Origin: Actinobacteria bacterium 21-64-8 | GTDB lineage: Bacteria > Actinomycetota > Acidimicrobiia > Acidimicrobiales > RAAP-2 | Direction: 5' to 3' | NCBI GenBank assembly: GCA_002255315.1 | Contig: NCBD01000010.1 | Span: 1-12,755, forward strand | Length of the DNA stretch: 12,755 nt | Shown: positions 6,945 to 12,755 of the stretch, in pieces | Numbering within the stretch: position 1 is the stretch's first letter | How the letters are laid out: each line of letters begins with the position of its first letter | Position numbers and translations under genes: made by a program | The notes under the pieces: generated by a model | Databases searched by the model: none | What the model saw: only the letters and a program-made list of their open reading frames with translations | Told to the model about the DNA's origin: nothing

Positions 6945-7922
6945 TTAGTGACTGGCGCGCTGAGTTAAGAGTTCGATAAGCAAATCGCGCGAAATGTTGC
7001 GTCCACTCGCGATGAATCCCACGCGCGAGTTTTGATCGTTAATGAGGTCGTGGGCAATCGCGGCGTAGGACGTGGCGGCCGAACCTTCCATGACGAGGCC
7101 GTTGACTTCGGCGATTTCAGCGACGGCCCCGCGAATCGCAATCTCGGGCACGACGAGCAGGCGCACACCGGCGCGTTCGATCAGCTCGTTGGTAATCGCG
7201 CCCTCGTCGCCGCCGCCCGCGAGGCCGTCGGCAATGGTCGGCCGGTGCACGACGTCACTCATCTTGGCGCCGCGCAATACGTGATAGAGCGCGCTCGACT
7301 CTTCGGGCTGCACGCCGGTCACCGTGACGTCCAGTCGTCCCGCCGCCGCGCGCGCGAGCAACGTGCCACTCAAGAGTCCGCCGCCGCCGACCGACACGAC
7401 CAGGTGCTCGAGTTCGGGCGCTTGGTGAATCATCTCGTCAAAGACCGTCGCCTGGCCCGCGATCACGTTGGTGTCATTGAAGGGTGACACGTAGTGCAGC
7501 GAACGGCGCGACGCCAGTTCGAGGGCGTGCGCTTGCGCGTCGTCGTAAGACGATCCCACTTCAATCAACTCGACGTCGTACTTCTTTAACTTTGCGACCT
7601 TGGCCGCCGACGCGTTCGCCGGCACGACGACCGTCGCGCGCACTCCGAGCAACTGCGCGGCGTGGGCGATGCCGAGTCCGTGATTGCCCGCCGACGAGGT
7701 AATCACCGCGCTCGTCTCGTCGGCCTCTCTCACCGCACTCAGGGCGGCGAGCGCGCCTCGAATTTTGAAGGCGCCGGTGACTTGGAGCGATTCCAATTTC
7801 GCCCAGACGGGGCGTCCGCGCACGTTGAGGCGCACGGTCGGCGTGGGCACGAGATAGTCCGCGACGACGCGACGCGCCGCCTCCAACTGAGAGTCATTGG
7901 GGGCCAGTACCACTCGCAGCAT
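6945..7922 (-). CDS. Threonine/serine dehydratase, PLP fold type II, no regulatory domain
   Basis: A 325-residue cytoplasmic PLP enzyme that deaminates threonine to 2-oxobutyrate or serine to pyruvate. Motifs are TGAFKIRGA with the Schiff-base Lys53, SSAGNHG (76-82) for the substrate carboxylate, and the glycine loop GGGGLLSG (179-186) for the PLP phosphate. It ends at about 325 residues without an ACT-like domain, so it resembles catabolic or short dehydratases and serine racemase rather than IlvA. The usual SGGN near the end reads SGRN (307-310) here, an uncommon change near the cofactor. I choose the ATG at 7922 because TAGTGT lies 7 nt upstream, fitting a leaderless mRNA; a GTG at 7931 in frame would add three residues. 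It is divergent from the CadD-like gene. Distinguishing threonine from serine specificity is not possible by eye. Confidence 0.88.
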   Translation of the reverse strand: MLRVVLAPNDSQLEAARRVVADYLVPTPTVRLNVRGRPVWAKLESLQVTGAFKIRGALAALSAVREADETSAVITSSAGNHGLGIAHAAQLLGVRATVVVPANASAAKVAKLKKYDVELIEVGSSYDDAQAHALELASRRSLHYVSPFNDTNVIAGQATVFDEMIHQAPELEHLVVSVGGGGLLSGTLLARAAAGRLDVTVTGVQPEESSALYHVLRGAKMSDVVHRPTIADGLAGGGDEGAITNELIERAGVRLLVVPEIAIRGAVAEIAEVNGLVMEGSAATSYAAIAHDLINDQNSRVGFIASGRNISRDLLIELLTQRASH

Positions 7923-7929
7923 CGTGGTC

Positions 7930-7935
7930 ACACTA
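7930..7935 (-). promoter_or_regulatory. Leaderless-type -10 element of the dehydratase gene
   Basis: Minus-strand TAGTGT ends 7 nt before the ATG at 7922. No ribosome binding site sits at proper distance from that ATG, which supports a leaderless start. It overlaps the alternative GTG at 7931, which makes that start less likely. Confidence 0.45.
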
Positions 7936-7958
7936 CTTCTGTCCGCTCCTCAACTTTT

Positions 7959-7972
7959 TTACCGTCAGGTAA
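7959..7972. promoter_or_regulatory. Palindrome in the divergent dehydratase/CadD-like promoter
   Basis: TTACC-GTCA-GGTAA, a perfect 5-bp inverted repeat with a 4-bp centre, in the 59-bp gap between two divergent genes. It overlaps the candidate -10 of the CadD-like gene (7970-7975). It could be an operator; no regulator gene is adjacent. A terminator is unlikely because it lies upstream of both genes. Confidence 0.4.
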
Positions 7973-7975
7973 GGT
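7970..7975 (+). promoter_or_regulatory. Leaderless-type -10 element of the CadD-like gene
   Basis: TAAGGT ends 6 nt before the GTG at 7982. The alternative reading as a ribosome binding site (AAGG, about 8 nt from GTG) is weaker than the promoter reading but not excluded. Confidence 0.4.
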
Positions 7976-7981
7976 CAGCGC

Positions 7982-8542
7982 GTGCACTCGCTCTTCGTTG
8001 TCGCGCTCGCGGCCACCTTGGCGTTCGTGGGCACGATGTTCGACAATTTCTTCGCCTTCGCCGCGCAACTCGTGGTCAGCGAACGCGAGCGCCACGCGCG
8101 CGTCAGCTGGGCCCACGCGGCGTCCATTACCCTGCTCGTCATCGTCGCCGCCGGCGTCGGATCGGTGCTGAGTGCCATTCCGCTTCGTCTCGTCGGACTG
8201 CTCGCCGTGGCCCCGCTCGCCCTGGCAGTACACGCGTTTCGCCATCGCGTCACGCGACCCCAATACCGGCGCGGCATCGTGGCGACCTTTGCACTGACCT
8301 TCAGCCTCGGCGGCGACAACATCGCCGTGTGGGTCCCCCTCCTGCGCGCGTCGGGCGTGGGGCACGGGGCACTGACCGTGGCGATCTTCGCCCTCTGGGA
8401 GCTGATCTTTCTCCTCGGCGCCCAGGCACTCGCGCGCCACGAACGAGTCGTCGCCTGGGGTGAACAGTTCGCTCCGACGTTTATGCCGTGGCTCTACCTC
8501 GCCCTCAGCGTCGCGGTCCTGCTGGAGTGCCACACCCTCTAG
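7982..8542 (+). CDS. CadD-like membrane transporter (cadmium resistance family)
   Basis: A 186-residue integral membrane protein with five or six predicted helices. It carries two copies of an Asp-Asn helix motif: FVGTMFDNFFAFAAQL (15-30) in the first helix and FSLGGDNIAVWVPLL (107-121) in the second half. This arrangement is typical of the CadD family in the LysE exporter superfamily, whose known members confer resistance to Cd2+ or other cations. The length fits the family (about 190-210). The GTG at 7982 is chosen because it begins the first helix correctly and has a promoter-like TAAGGT just upstream. It is followed 31 bp later by the MFS transporter. The only cysteine is near the C-terminus. 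The transported ion cannot be told from sequence; the family call is fairly safe. Confidence 0.78.
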   Translation: MHSLFVVALAATLAFVGTMFDNFFAFAAQLVVSERERHARVSWAHAASITLLVIVAAGVGSVLSAIPLRLVGLLAVAPLALAVHAFRHRVTRPQYRRGIVATFALTFSLGGDNIAVWVPLLRASGVGHGALTVAIFALWELIFLLGAQALARHERVVAWGEQFAPTFMPWLYLALSVAVLLECHTL

Positions 8543-8560
8543 ATCAAACGTGCGGGACGG

Positions 8561-8566
8561 TAGCGT
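8561..8566 (+). promoter_or_regulatory. Leaderless-type -10 element of the MFS gene
   Basis: TAGCGT ends 7 nt before the ATG at 8574, within the 31-bp gap after the CadD-like gene. No ribosome binding site is seen. It suggests an independent leaderless transcript, although read-through from the upstream gene is also possible. Confidence 0.4.
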
Positions 8567-8573
8567 GGCACTC

Positions 8574-9740
8574 ATGGTAAAAAGCGCTGCTCAATTGACG
8601 CTGCGCCGATTGACCATCATCGTGGCCATTCAGTGGATGGGCGCGACGCTGGCACTGCCCTTGTTGCCGCTGTTCCTTGAACACCGCGGCGCGTCGCCCT
8701 CGCTGGTGGGCGTCGTGATGGCGTCGTTCTTCGTGGCGGGCGTCGCCACGCAGTTCGTGCTCGGTCACGTAGCTGACCGATTCGGACGTCGTCGCGTGCT
8801 CGTGGGGGCCCTCGTCACCTACGGGCTGGCGAGCATGATCTTCATGCTGCCGGTCTCGGCCGTCTGGTTTGTCGTCGCGCGCGCCCTCCAGGGTGCGTCC
8901 GCGGGTGCCTTTGAGGTGACCTCACTGTCGGCGGTCGCCGCTCTCTTTGCCGAAGCGGAGCGCGGACGCGCGATGTCGCGAATCTTCGCCGCGCAGATCT
9001 TCGGACTGGCCCTCGGGCCCATGGTGGGCGCACTGTCGAGCGTGGACCACTTGGGATACGCCTATTTCGTCACGGGCCTTATCAGCCTCGTCGCGGCGAT
9101 TGTCGCTACCCGCACCTACCTGGGCGACGAACACATGACGAGCGAACCGCTACCGCCCTTGCAGTGGACTCAACAAGTGGTGGGCACCCTCTTCGCCGCG
9201 AGCGCTTCGGGACTCACCATTGGCGTCTACGAAGCGTGTTGGAGTCTGTTGTTGCACCTGCATCACGCGTCAACCTTGCAGATCCGACTCAGCTGGACAC
9301 TCTTTGGACTGCCGATGGCTACCCTCAGTCGTTTTGGGGGCTGGCTCGCCGACCACGCCAACCGACGCGTCGTGAGTCTCGCGGGCATCTTGAGTGGCGC
9401 GCTCTTCTTGTCGATCTACCCCCACATTCACAACAACGTGGTGATCTTGTTCTTGGGATCGGTCGAGGCGATTGGCGCCGCGCTGTCGGTCGCGTCCATC
9501 TCATCGCTCATGAGTCAAGGTGCGCACCAACGCGAGCTCTCTCGCCGCCAAGGTCTCTATACGACCGCGAACACCGCCGCACTCGCCCTGGCGGCCGGCG
9601 TGTCGGGGGCACTGTTTTCCATTAACTCCGCGCTGCCCTTTACGGTCGTCTCGATCGTGTCCTCGGCCTTAGCGCTCACGACCCTGTGGTGGTGGCGCGA
9701 CGTGCGCGGCCACATCACGCCCGACGCCACCACGACCTAA
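8574..9740 (+). CDS. Major facilitator superfamily transporter
   Basis: A 388-residue, 12-helix secondary transporter. The MFS signature between helices 2 and 3 is clear: GHVADRFGRRRVL (64-76). A degenerate copy in the second half, GGWLADHANRR (255-265), sits at the matching place between helices 8 and 9. A hydrophilic linker (about 182-200) separates the two six-helix halves. The pattern matches drug/metabolite exporters of the DHA1 type, but the substrate is unknown. The reading frame is open for 38 codons upstream, inside the CadD-like gene, but that segment is polar and unlike MFS sequence. The ATG at 8574 gives a normal N-terminus and has TAGCGT 7 nt upstream. It ends right at a strong two-way terminator. 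Confidence 0.9.
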   Translation: MVKSAAQLTLRRLTIIVAIQWMGATLALPLLPLFLEHRGASPSLVGVVMASFFVAGVATQFVLGHVADRFGRRRVLVGALVTYGLASMIFMLPVSAVWFVVARALQGASAGAFEVTSLSAVAALFAEAERGRAMSRIFAAQIFGLALGPMVGALSSVDHLGYAYFVTGLISLVAAIVATRTYLGDEHMTSEPLPPLQWTQQVVGTLFAASASGLTIGVYEACWSLLLHLHHASTLQIRLSWTLFGLPMATLSRFGGWLADHANRRVVSLAGILSGALFLSIYPHIHNNVVILFLGSVEAIGAALSVASISSLMSQGAHQRELSRRQGLYTTANTAALALAAGVSGALFSINSALPFTVVSIVSSALALTTLWWWRDVRGHITPDATTT

Positions 9741-9772
9741 AAAGGGGGTCGACCGTGGTCGACCCCCCTTTT
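9739..9772. terminator. Bidirectional rho-independent terminator
   Basis: An 11-bp G/C-rich inverted repeat, GGGGGTCGACC / GGTCGACCCCC (9744-9754 and 9757-9767), flanked by AAAAA on the left and TTTT on the right. Both strands therefore give a stem followed by a short U-run. The two central bases cannot form a loop alone, so the inner one or two pairs would open. It begins in the stop codon of the MFS gene and lies 18 bp before the end of the convergent solute-binding protein gene, ending both. Confidence 0.9.
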
Positions 9773-9790
9773 CGTGCGCGAACGCGAGTA

Positions 9791-11686
9791 CTACTTCTTC
9801 CAGATTTGGTCCCACCGTGCCGAACCGCCGTCGGGGCTGAGGCAGCGTGTCGTGCCGTCGGCCGCCGTGCCGTACGCCCAGTTCTGGACGTTGCTGCGCG
9901 CGGCCCAGGCGTTCACCAAAGTGTCGAGCCACAGGTAGGGGATGTCCTTACCGAACTGAGTGTTGACCTTGGCCCAGGCGCCCTTTTGCGCCGCGGTGCC
10001 CGGACGCGAGGCGAGGGCTTTGAGCATGCTGCCTTCAACGACCGGGTCGCCCTGGTGCGCGAAGTTCACGGCACCGGCGATGAAGGTCCCCGCCGGCAAC
10101 GCCGTCAGTCCGAGTCCCCCCGCCGCCGGCGACGTCGTCGCGGGCTGACTGAGGAACCACACGTAGTTCACCGACGGGTCCACGCCACCGAACTGGTTCC
10201 ACTGTGAGCAGTCGTAGGTGCCGTAAATGACGTTGTTGATCAAGGTGCTCTGGACGTCGGCGCGCGAGGTCACCGTGATGCCAATGGCGCCGAACTGCTG
10301 TTGCAGGAAGCTAAAGACTTTCTGCGAGGTGGAACTGCCCGACACGATGTCGATCACGAAAGAGACCTTTGACACGCCGTTCTTCTTCTTGTACGCGTCG
10401 ACCAACTTCTTCGCAGCCTTGGGGTTGTAGACCGGGTAGTGGGGGTTCTCGTAGAGCGGTGACGTCTTGCGGTACAGGCCGTCCGCGACGAGACCTTCTC
10501 CGCCGTCAATCACCTTCCGGTACGTCGCGCGGTTAATCGCCATGGCGCAGGCCTTGCGAATCGAGACGTCGTTCAAGACGGGCTTGAGCTTGGTGTTCCA
10601 CTGGCCCGTCGAGGGATCCACGGCGCCGGTCGTGCCGAGATACACCGCTTCTTGCACCGCGGTGGGTACGGCTTGACCCTTCAAGATGTAGGGCAGCGCA
10701 CCGGGCACGCCGACGGAAGCGAACTCGCCGGCCCAGGCGAAGTACTGGTTCATGGTGCCCGTCGTATTCACGATTAAACAGTTAATCGACGGATCACGCG
10801 GAGCGGCGATGTCCGTGAGAACCGAGACGCCGCCCATTTTCTTCAGGGCATTGATCTGGGTGCCGTCTTGTTGGAGGATCATGTCCACCGAACCCGACTG
10901 CAGCGCCTGGTTACGCGAGGCCGGGTCGACGATGGTCTTGAAGTTGATGCCGTCCAAGTACGGCAGCGACCGTCCGTGCGCGTCGACGCGCCAGTAGTTC
11001 GGGTTCTTCTTGAACTTTGACTCGACGCCCACTTGCCACGAGACCACTTCGAAGGGCCCCGTACCTACGGGTGTGCCCGTAAAGCTCGGCGAGAAGGACG
11101 ACGGGTGGGCCATGTAGCAAATCTGCGTCTCCGCCAGCGAAATTGGGAAGGCCGAGAAGGGGATCACCATGTTGTAGGCCACGGTGTAGTTGTCGATTTT
11201 GGTCACCGAAGCGATGATGGGCTTAATGGCTAGTCCCACCGTGACGTCCGCGTTGGCCGCGTTGTAGTTCGCCACGACGATGTCGGCGTTAAAGGGATCG
11301 CCGTTGGTAAAGGTGACGCCTTGGCGCAACTTGATGGTCCAGACCGTGTAATTCGCGTTCGGTCGGGCCGATAGAGCCAACATCGGTAACGCCACTTTGC
11401 CGTTGGCCGACATGACAAAAAGTGGGTCGTAGAGCGCGTTCGCCACGCAAAAGCCCGACGCGTCCATTTTGCCCTGCGAGCCATTAAAGACGTGGTAGTT
11501 CGGCACGTCCGAAAGTGTGCCCACGGTGAGGGTGCCGCCATTTCGGGGCTTGGCCTTGCTGACACCCACCGTTGCCCCCGCGACGCTCGCCAGCATTCCA
11601 TCGACGACGGTGCCGGCCATAGCGACGCCACCTACGGTCGCTGCTGAATGCGTAAGAAACGATCGACGATCGAACGTTGACGACAT
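9791..11686 (-). CDS. Tat-exported ABC transporter solute-binding protein, family 5
   Basis: A 631-residue extracytoplasmic binding protein of the SBP_bac_5 family (peptide, oligopeptide or nickel type). The N-terminus has a twin-arginine signal, DRRSFL (Arg7-Arg8), a hydrophobic core and a likely cleavage after SVAGA (about 38). Family marks are YDPLF (86-90), WTIKLRQGVTFTNGDPFNADIVV (from 117), TGTPVGTGPFEV (203-214), FKKNPNYW (225-232), and IRKACAMAINR (376-386). About 50 residues (roughly 318-368) are inserted just before the last motif, which partly explains the large size. The ATG at 11686 gives the Tat signal; upstream in-frame sequence is not protein-like. It has only a weak GGGA site. 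No permease or ATPase gene is within the window, so it is an orphan here. The ligand is unknown. Confidence 0.9.
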   Translation of the reverse strand: MSSTFDRRSFLTHSAATVGGVAMAGTVVDGMLASVAGATVGVSKAKPRNGGTLTVGTLSDVPNYHVFNGSQGKMDASGFCVANALYDPLFVMSANGKVALPMLALSARPNANYTVWTIKLRQGVTFTNGDPFNADIVVANYNAANADVTVGLAIKPIIASVTKIDNYTVAYNMVIPFSAFPISLAETQICYMAHPSSFSPSFTGTPVGTGPFEVVSWQVGVESKFKKNPNYWRVDAHGRSLPYLDGINFKTIVDPASRNQALQSGSVDMILQQDGTQINALKKMGGVSVLTDIAAPRDPSINCLIVNTTGTMNQYFAWAGEFASVGVPGALPYILKGQAVPTAVQEAVYLGTTGAVDPSTGQWNTKLKPVLNDVSIRKACAMAINRATYRKVIDGGEGLVADGLYRKTSPLYENPHYPVYNPKAAKKLVDAYKKKNGVSKVSFVIDIVSGSSTSQKVFSFLQQQFGAIGITVTSRADVQSTLINNVIYGTYDCSQWNQFGGVDPSVNYVWFLSQPATTSPAAGGLGLTALPAGTFIAGAVNFAHQGDPVVEGSMLKALASRPGTAAQKGAWAKVNTQFGKDIPYLWLDTLVNAWAARSNVQNWAYGTAADGTTRCLSPDGGSARWDQIWKK

Positions 11687-11804
11687 TGCTGTCCCACTTT
11701 CCCCCCGGAGCGGCCACCTTGTGCGGCATCTCCACTGCGCGCAACTTAGCAAGAAGTTACCCAGGGGTATGGTCACCGAAAACAGCGACGCCCGTCGGTA
11801 CTAC
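11687..11804 (-). other. Upstream region of the solute-binding protein gene
   Basis: A 118-bp stretch between the start codon of the binding protein and the hairpin closing the next gene. It must hold the promoter. The only promoter-like element is minus-strand TAAGTT (11743-11748), matching TANNNT without a -35, which would give a leader of about 50 nt. That element overlaps a small repeat AACTT/AAGTT (11743-11758) of doubtful meaning. Confidence 0.3.
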
Positions 11805-11843
11805 TCAGGGCTCAGGCGGAGGGAGGGACCGCCTGAGCCCTGA
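11805..11843 (-). terminator. Perfect 15-bp hairpin after the DUF5666 gene
   Basis: Arms TCAGGGCTCAGGCGG and CCGCCTGAGCCCTGA (11805-11819, 11829-11843) with a 9-nt loop. It starts 20 bp beyond the stop codon of the secreted DUF5666 protein. It has no T-run on either strand, so it is an atypical intrinsic terminator or an mRNA 3'-end stabiliser. Confidence 0.6.
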
Positions 11844-11863
11844 AATCTACAATCCGGTGTTCG

Positions 11864-12571
11864 TTAGTACGCGCCACCAAAGCCCTGCGGGCCCCCAGGG
11901 GGCGGCCCGGCGGGTTCGCCGCCGCCAAAGCCAGCGCCCATCGGGCCCGCGAAAGTACCGATGAAGACGTTGGCAGCGTCAAAAGTCGTGTGATTACTGG
12001 CGACGGTGCCGCGCGCGGCAATGAACGAGCCTACGGTGACGTCACTCAACGTGGCGCTCGCGCCGTTCTTCGTGTACGTCGTAGCGCCCGTCACGTCGAC
12101 GGTGGTCTGGAGCCCGTCGGGGTTCGCGAGCGTGATGACGTTGCCCGAGACGCCTACGACTTGGCCGAGGATATGAGGCGTCTCAATGTTCACCTCGGTC
12201 GCGGTGGTGGCGTTGGTGGGACTCACGCGTACGCGCACGTGGTCGCCCACGGCGAGGTCACTGAGCGAAGCGCTCTGGCGATCTTTCGTCACGACCGTGT
12301 TCGAGGTCAAGGTGAACGTCGTCGCGGTGCCCCTCGGCGTGGTGAGGGTGAGCGAGTTGGCGCTGACGGCGCTGACGAGACCACCGGCGAAGGCGTGGAC
12401 ACAGGGACCTTTAGCTCGCTCGGGCGCGCTCGAGCGGTGGGTGGCCTCGGCGCGGTGCGTCGCGGCACCGGCGGCACCGATTCCGGCGACGGCGCCACCG
12501 GCGGCGAGTGCGCCCACGACGACGAGCGCGGGAATTCGACGCCTCATCTTGGACTTCGTAGTGCGGTACAT
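11864..12571 (-). CDS. Secreted protein with two DUF5666-like repeats
   Basis: A 235-residue exported protein. The N-terminus is basic (MYRTTKSKMRRR) followed by a small-residue hydrophobic core, with likely Sec signal cleavage near GAA-TH (about 37-38). After a short linker come two similar beta-rich repeats, about 62-132 and 134-206. Each runs G-x-V-x-x-V/G-S-x-N-x-(I/L)-T-L, then a Thr-rich strand, then SLSDL.VGD or TLSDV.VGS and a closing A/T-E/A-x-V strand. This fits DUF5666, a domain of unknown function common in secreted bacterial proteins. The tail (208-235) is Gly/Pro-rich, with GFGGGEP, PPPGGP and GFGGAY. The ATG at 12571 has a weak AGAAAG upstream; an ATG at 12547 is also possible. 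A hairpin follows the gene. No function is known. Confidence 0.8.
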   Translation of the reverse strand: MYRTTKSKMRRRIPALVVVGALAAGGAVAGIGAAGAATHRAEATHRSSAPERAKGPCVHAFAGGLVSAVSANSLTLTTPRGTATTFTLTSNTVVTKDRQSASLSDLAVGDHVRVRVSPTNATTATEVNIETPHILGQVVGVSGNVITLANPDGLQTTVDVTGATTYTKNGASATLSDVTVGSFIAARGTVASNHTTFDAANVFIGTFAGPMGAGFGGGEPAGPPPGGPQGFGGAY

Positions 12572-12580
12572 AGGGCCCTA
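12571..12580. repeat. Perfect palindrome at the DUF5666 start codon
   Basis: TAGGGCCCTA, a 10-bp perfect palindrome whose first base is the complement of the start codon's A on the minus strand. It occupies the spacer between the weak ribosome binding site and the ATG. It may be an operator or chance in GC-rich DNA. Confidence 0.3.
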
Positions 12581-12755
12581 CTTTCTGTCTTCTCGGGGGG
12601 AGGTGAGAACAACAAGTGCAGTCTGTCGAGCCAAGTTGTAAATGAGGTGGTAGCGGACTAAGAAGGTCCTAAATGTGGTCAATTGTTTCGTCCGCATCAA
12701 TTTCATCGAAAGCCCCGACGCGACCACCGCCTTCACGCCGAGGGCGAGCGCGAGC
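12581..12755. other. Unassigned end region
   Basis: The first part (to about 12690) is relatively AT-rich and looks intergenic; it should contain the DUF5666 gene promoter. The only candidate is a poor minus-strand pair, TTGACC (12677-12682) and TAGTCC (12655-12660), 16 bp apart. From about 12690 the sequence is GC-rich and could be the end of another gene. A minus-strand frame ends at a TAG at 12669-12671 with an acidic tail (DEIDADETIDHI), but too little is visible to call it. Confidence 0.3.

Noticed and set aside
8460..8573. Longer MFS protein starting inside the CadD-like gene
   Set aside because: The 38 extra residues are polar, Ser/Arg-rich shadow sequence of the upstream gene and unlike an MFS N-terminus.
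11743..11758. AACTT-AGCAAG-AAGTT inverted repeat as an operator
   Set aside because: Only 5-bp arms, no partner copy and no conservation information; mentioned only as part of the upstream region.
11808..11827. G-rich loop as a G-quadruplex
   Set aside because: There are only three GGG runs; a two-layer quadruplex would compete with a perfect 15-bp stem and is improbable.
12581..12755. Partial gene at the right edge
   Set aside because: Several frames are open on both strands over fewer than 30 codons, and none gives a recognisable protein or a clear codon bias.
1..12755. Mobile elements, CRISPR arrays, tRNA or rRNA genes, phage or defence genes
   Set aside because: No transposase-like protein, terminal repeats, regular spaced repeats or RNA gene signatures were seen; gene content is ordinary chromosomal metabolism and transport.

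Overview
The window looks like a chromosomal segment of a GC-rich actinobacterium (about 60% G+C by eye). The evidence is a Tat-exported solute-binding protein, Mycobacterium-like alanine dehydrogenase sequence, GTG starts, and several genes with a TANNNT promoter element 6-7 nt in front of the start codon and no ribosome binding site, which is the usual mark of leaderless actinobacterial mRNAs. The sequence style of the solute-binding protein suggests Acidimicrobiia, but that is only a guess. I see no tRNA, rRNA, CRISPR, transposase or integrase.

Left part (1-5478): an amine and polyamine breakdown locus built around a divergent promoter region. To the left run an aminobutyraldehyde-type aldehyde dehydrogenase and then alanine dehydrogenase (cut by the window edge). 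To the right run an Lrp/AsnC regulator, a class III aminotransferase (GTGA overlap) and a PuuB/DadA-like FAD oxidoreductase (TAGTG overlap). The likely scheme is that the aminotransferase moves an amino group from putrescine or a similar amine to pyruvate, giving an aldehyde and L-alanine. The aldehyde dehydrogenase oxidises the aldehyde (to GABA if putrescine is the substrate), and alanine dehydrogenase regenerates pyruvate and releases ammonia. The FAD enzyme offers a second, oxygen-dependent way to the aldehyde or acts on a related amine. The intergenic region holds two near-identical 14-bp imperfect palindromes 31 bp apart, plus a potential hairpin in each leader next to the ribosome binding site.

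Middle part (5479-9740): on the minus strand, a threonine/serine dehydratase, an N-terminally anchored exported protein and a small membrane protein (the last two almost touching). On the plus strand, a CadD-like transporter and a 12-helix MFS transporter. Four of these genes appear to have leaderless promoters. A strong two-way terminator at 9739-9772 separates the MFS gene from what follows.

Right part (9741-12755): on the minus strand, an orphan Tat-dependent family 5 solute-binding protein (peptide/nickel type) without permease or ATPase genes nearby, and upstream of it a secreted protein with two DUF5666-like repeats, ended by a perfect 15-bp hairpin. The last 184 bases hold no gene I can assign. 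The most noteworthy signals are the paired operator-like palindromes, the structured leaders at the amine locus, and the run of leaderless promoters.
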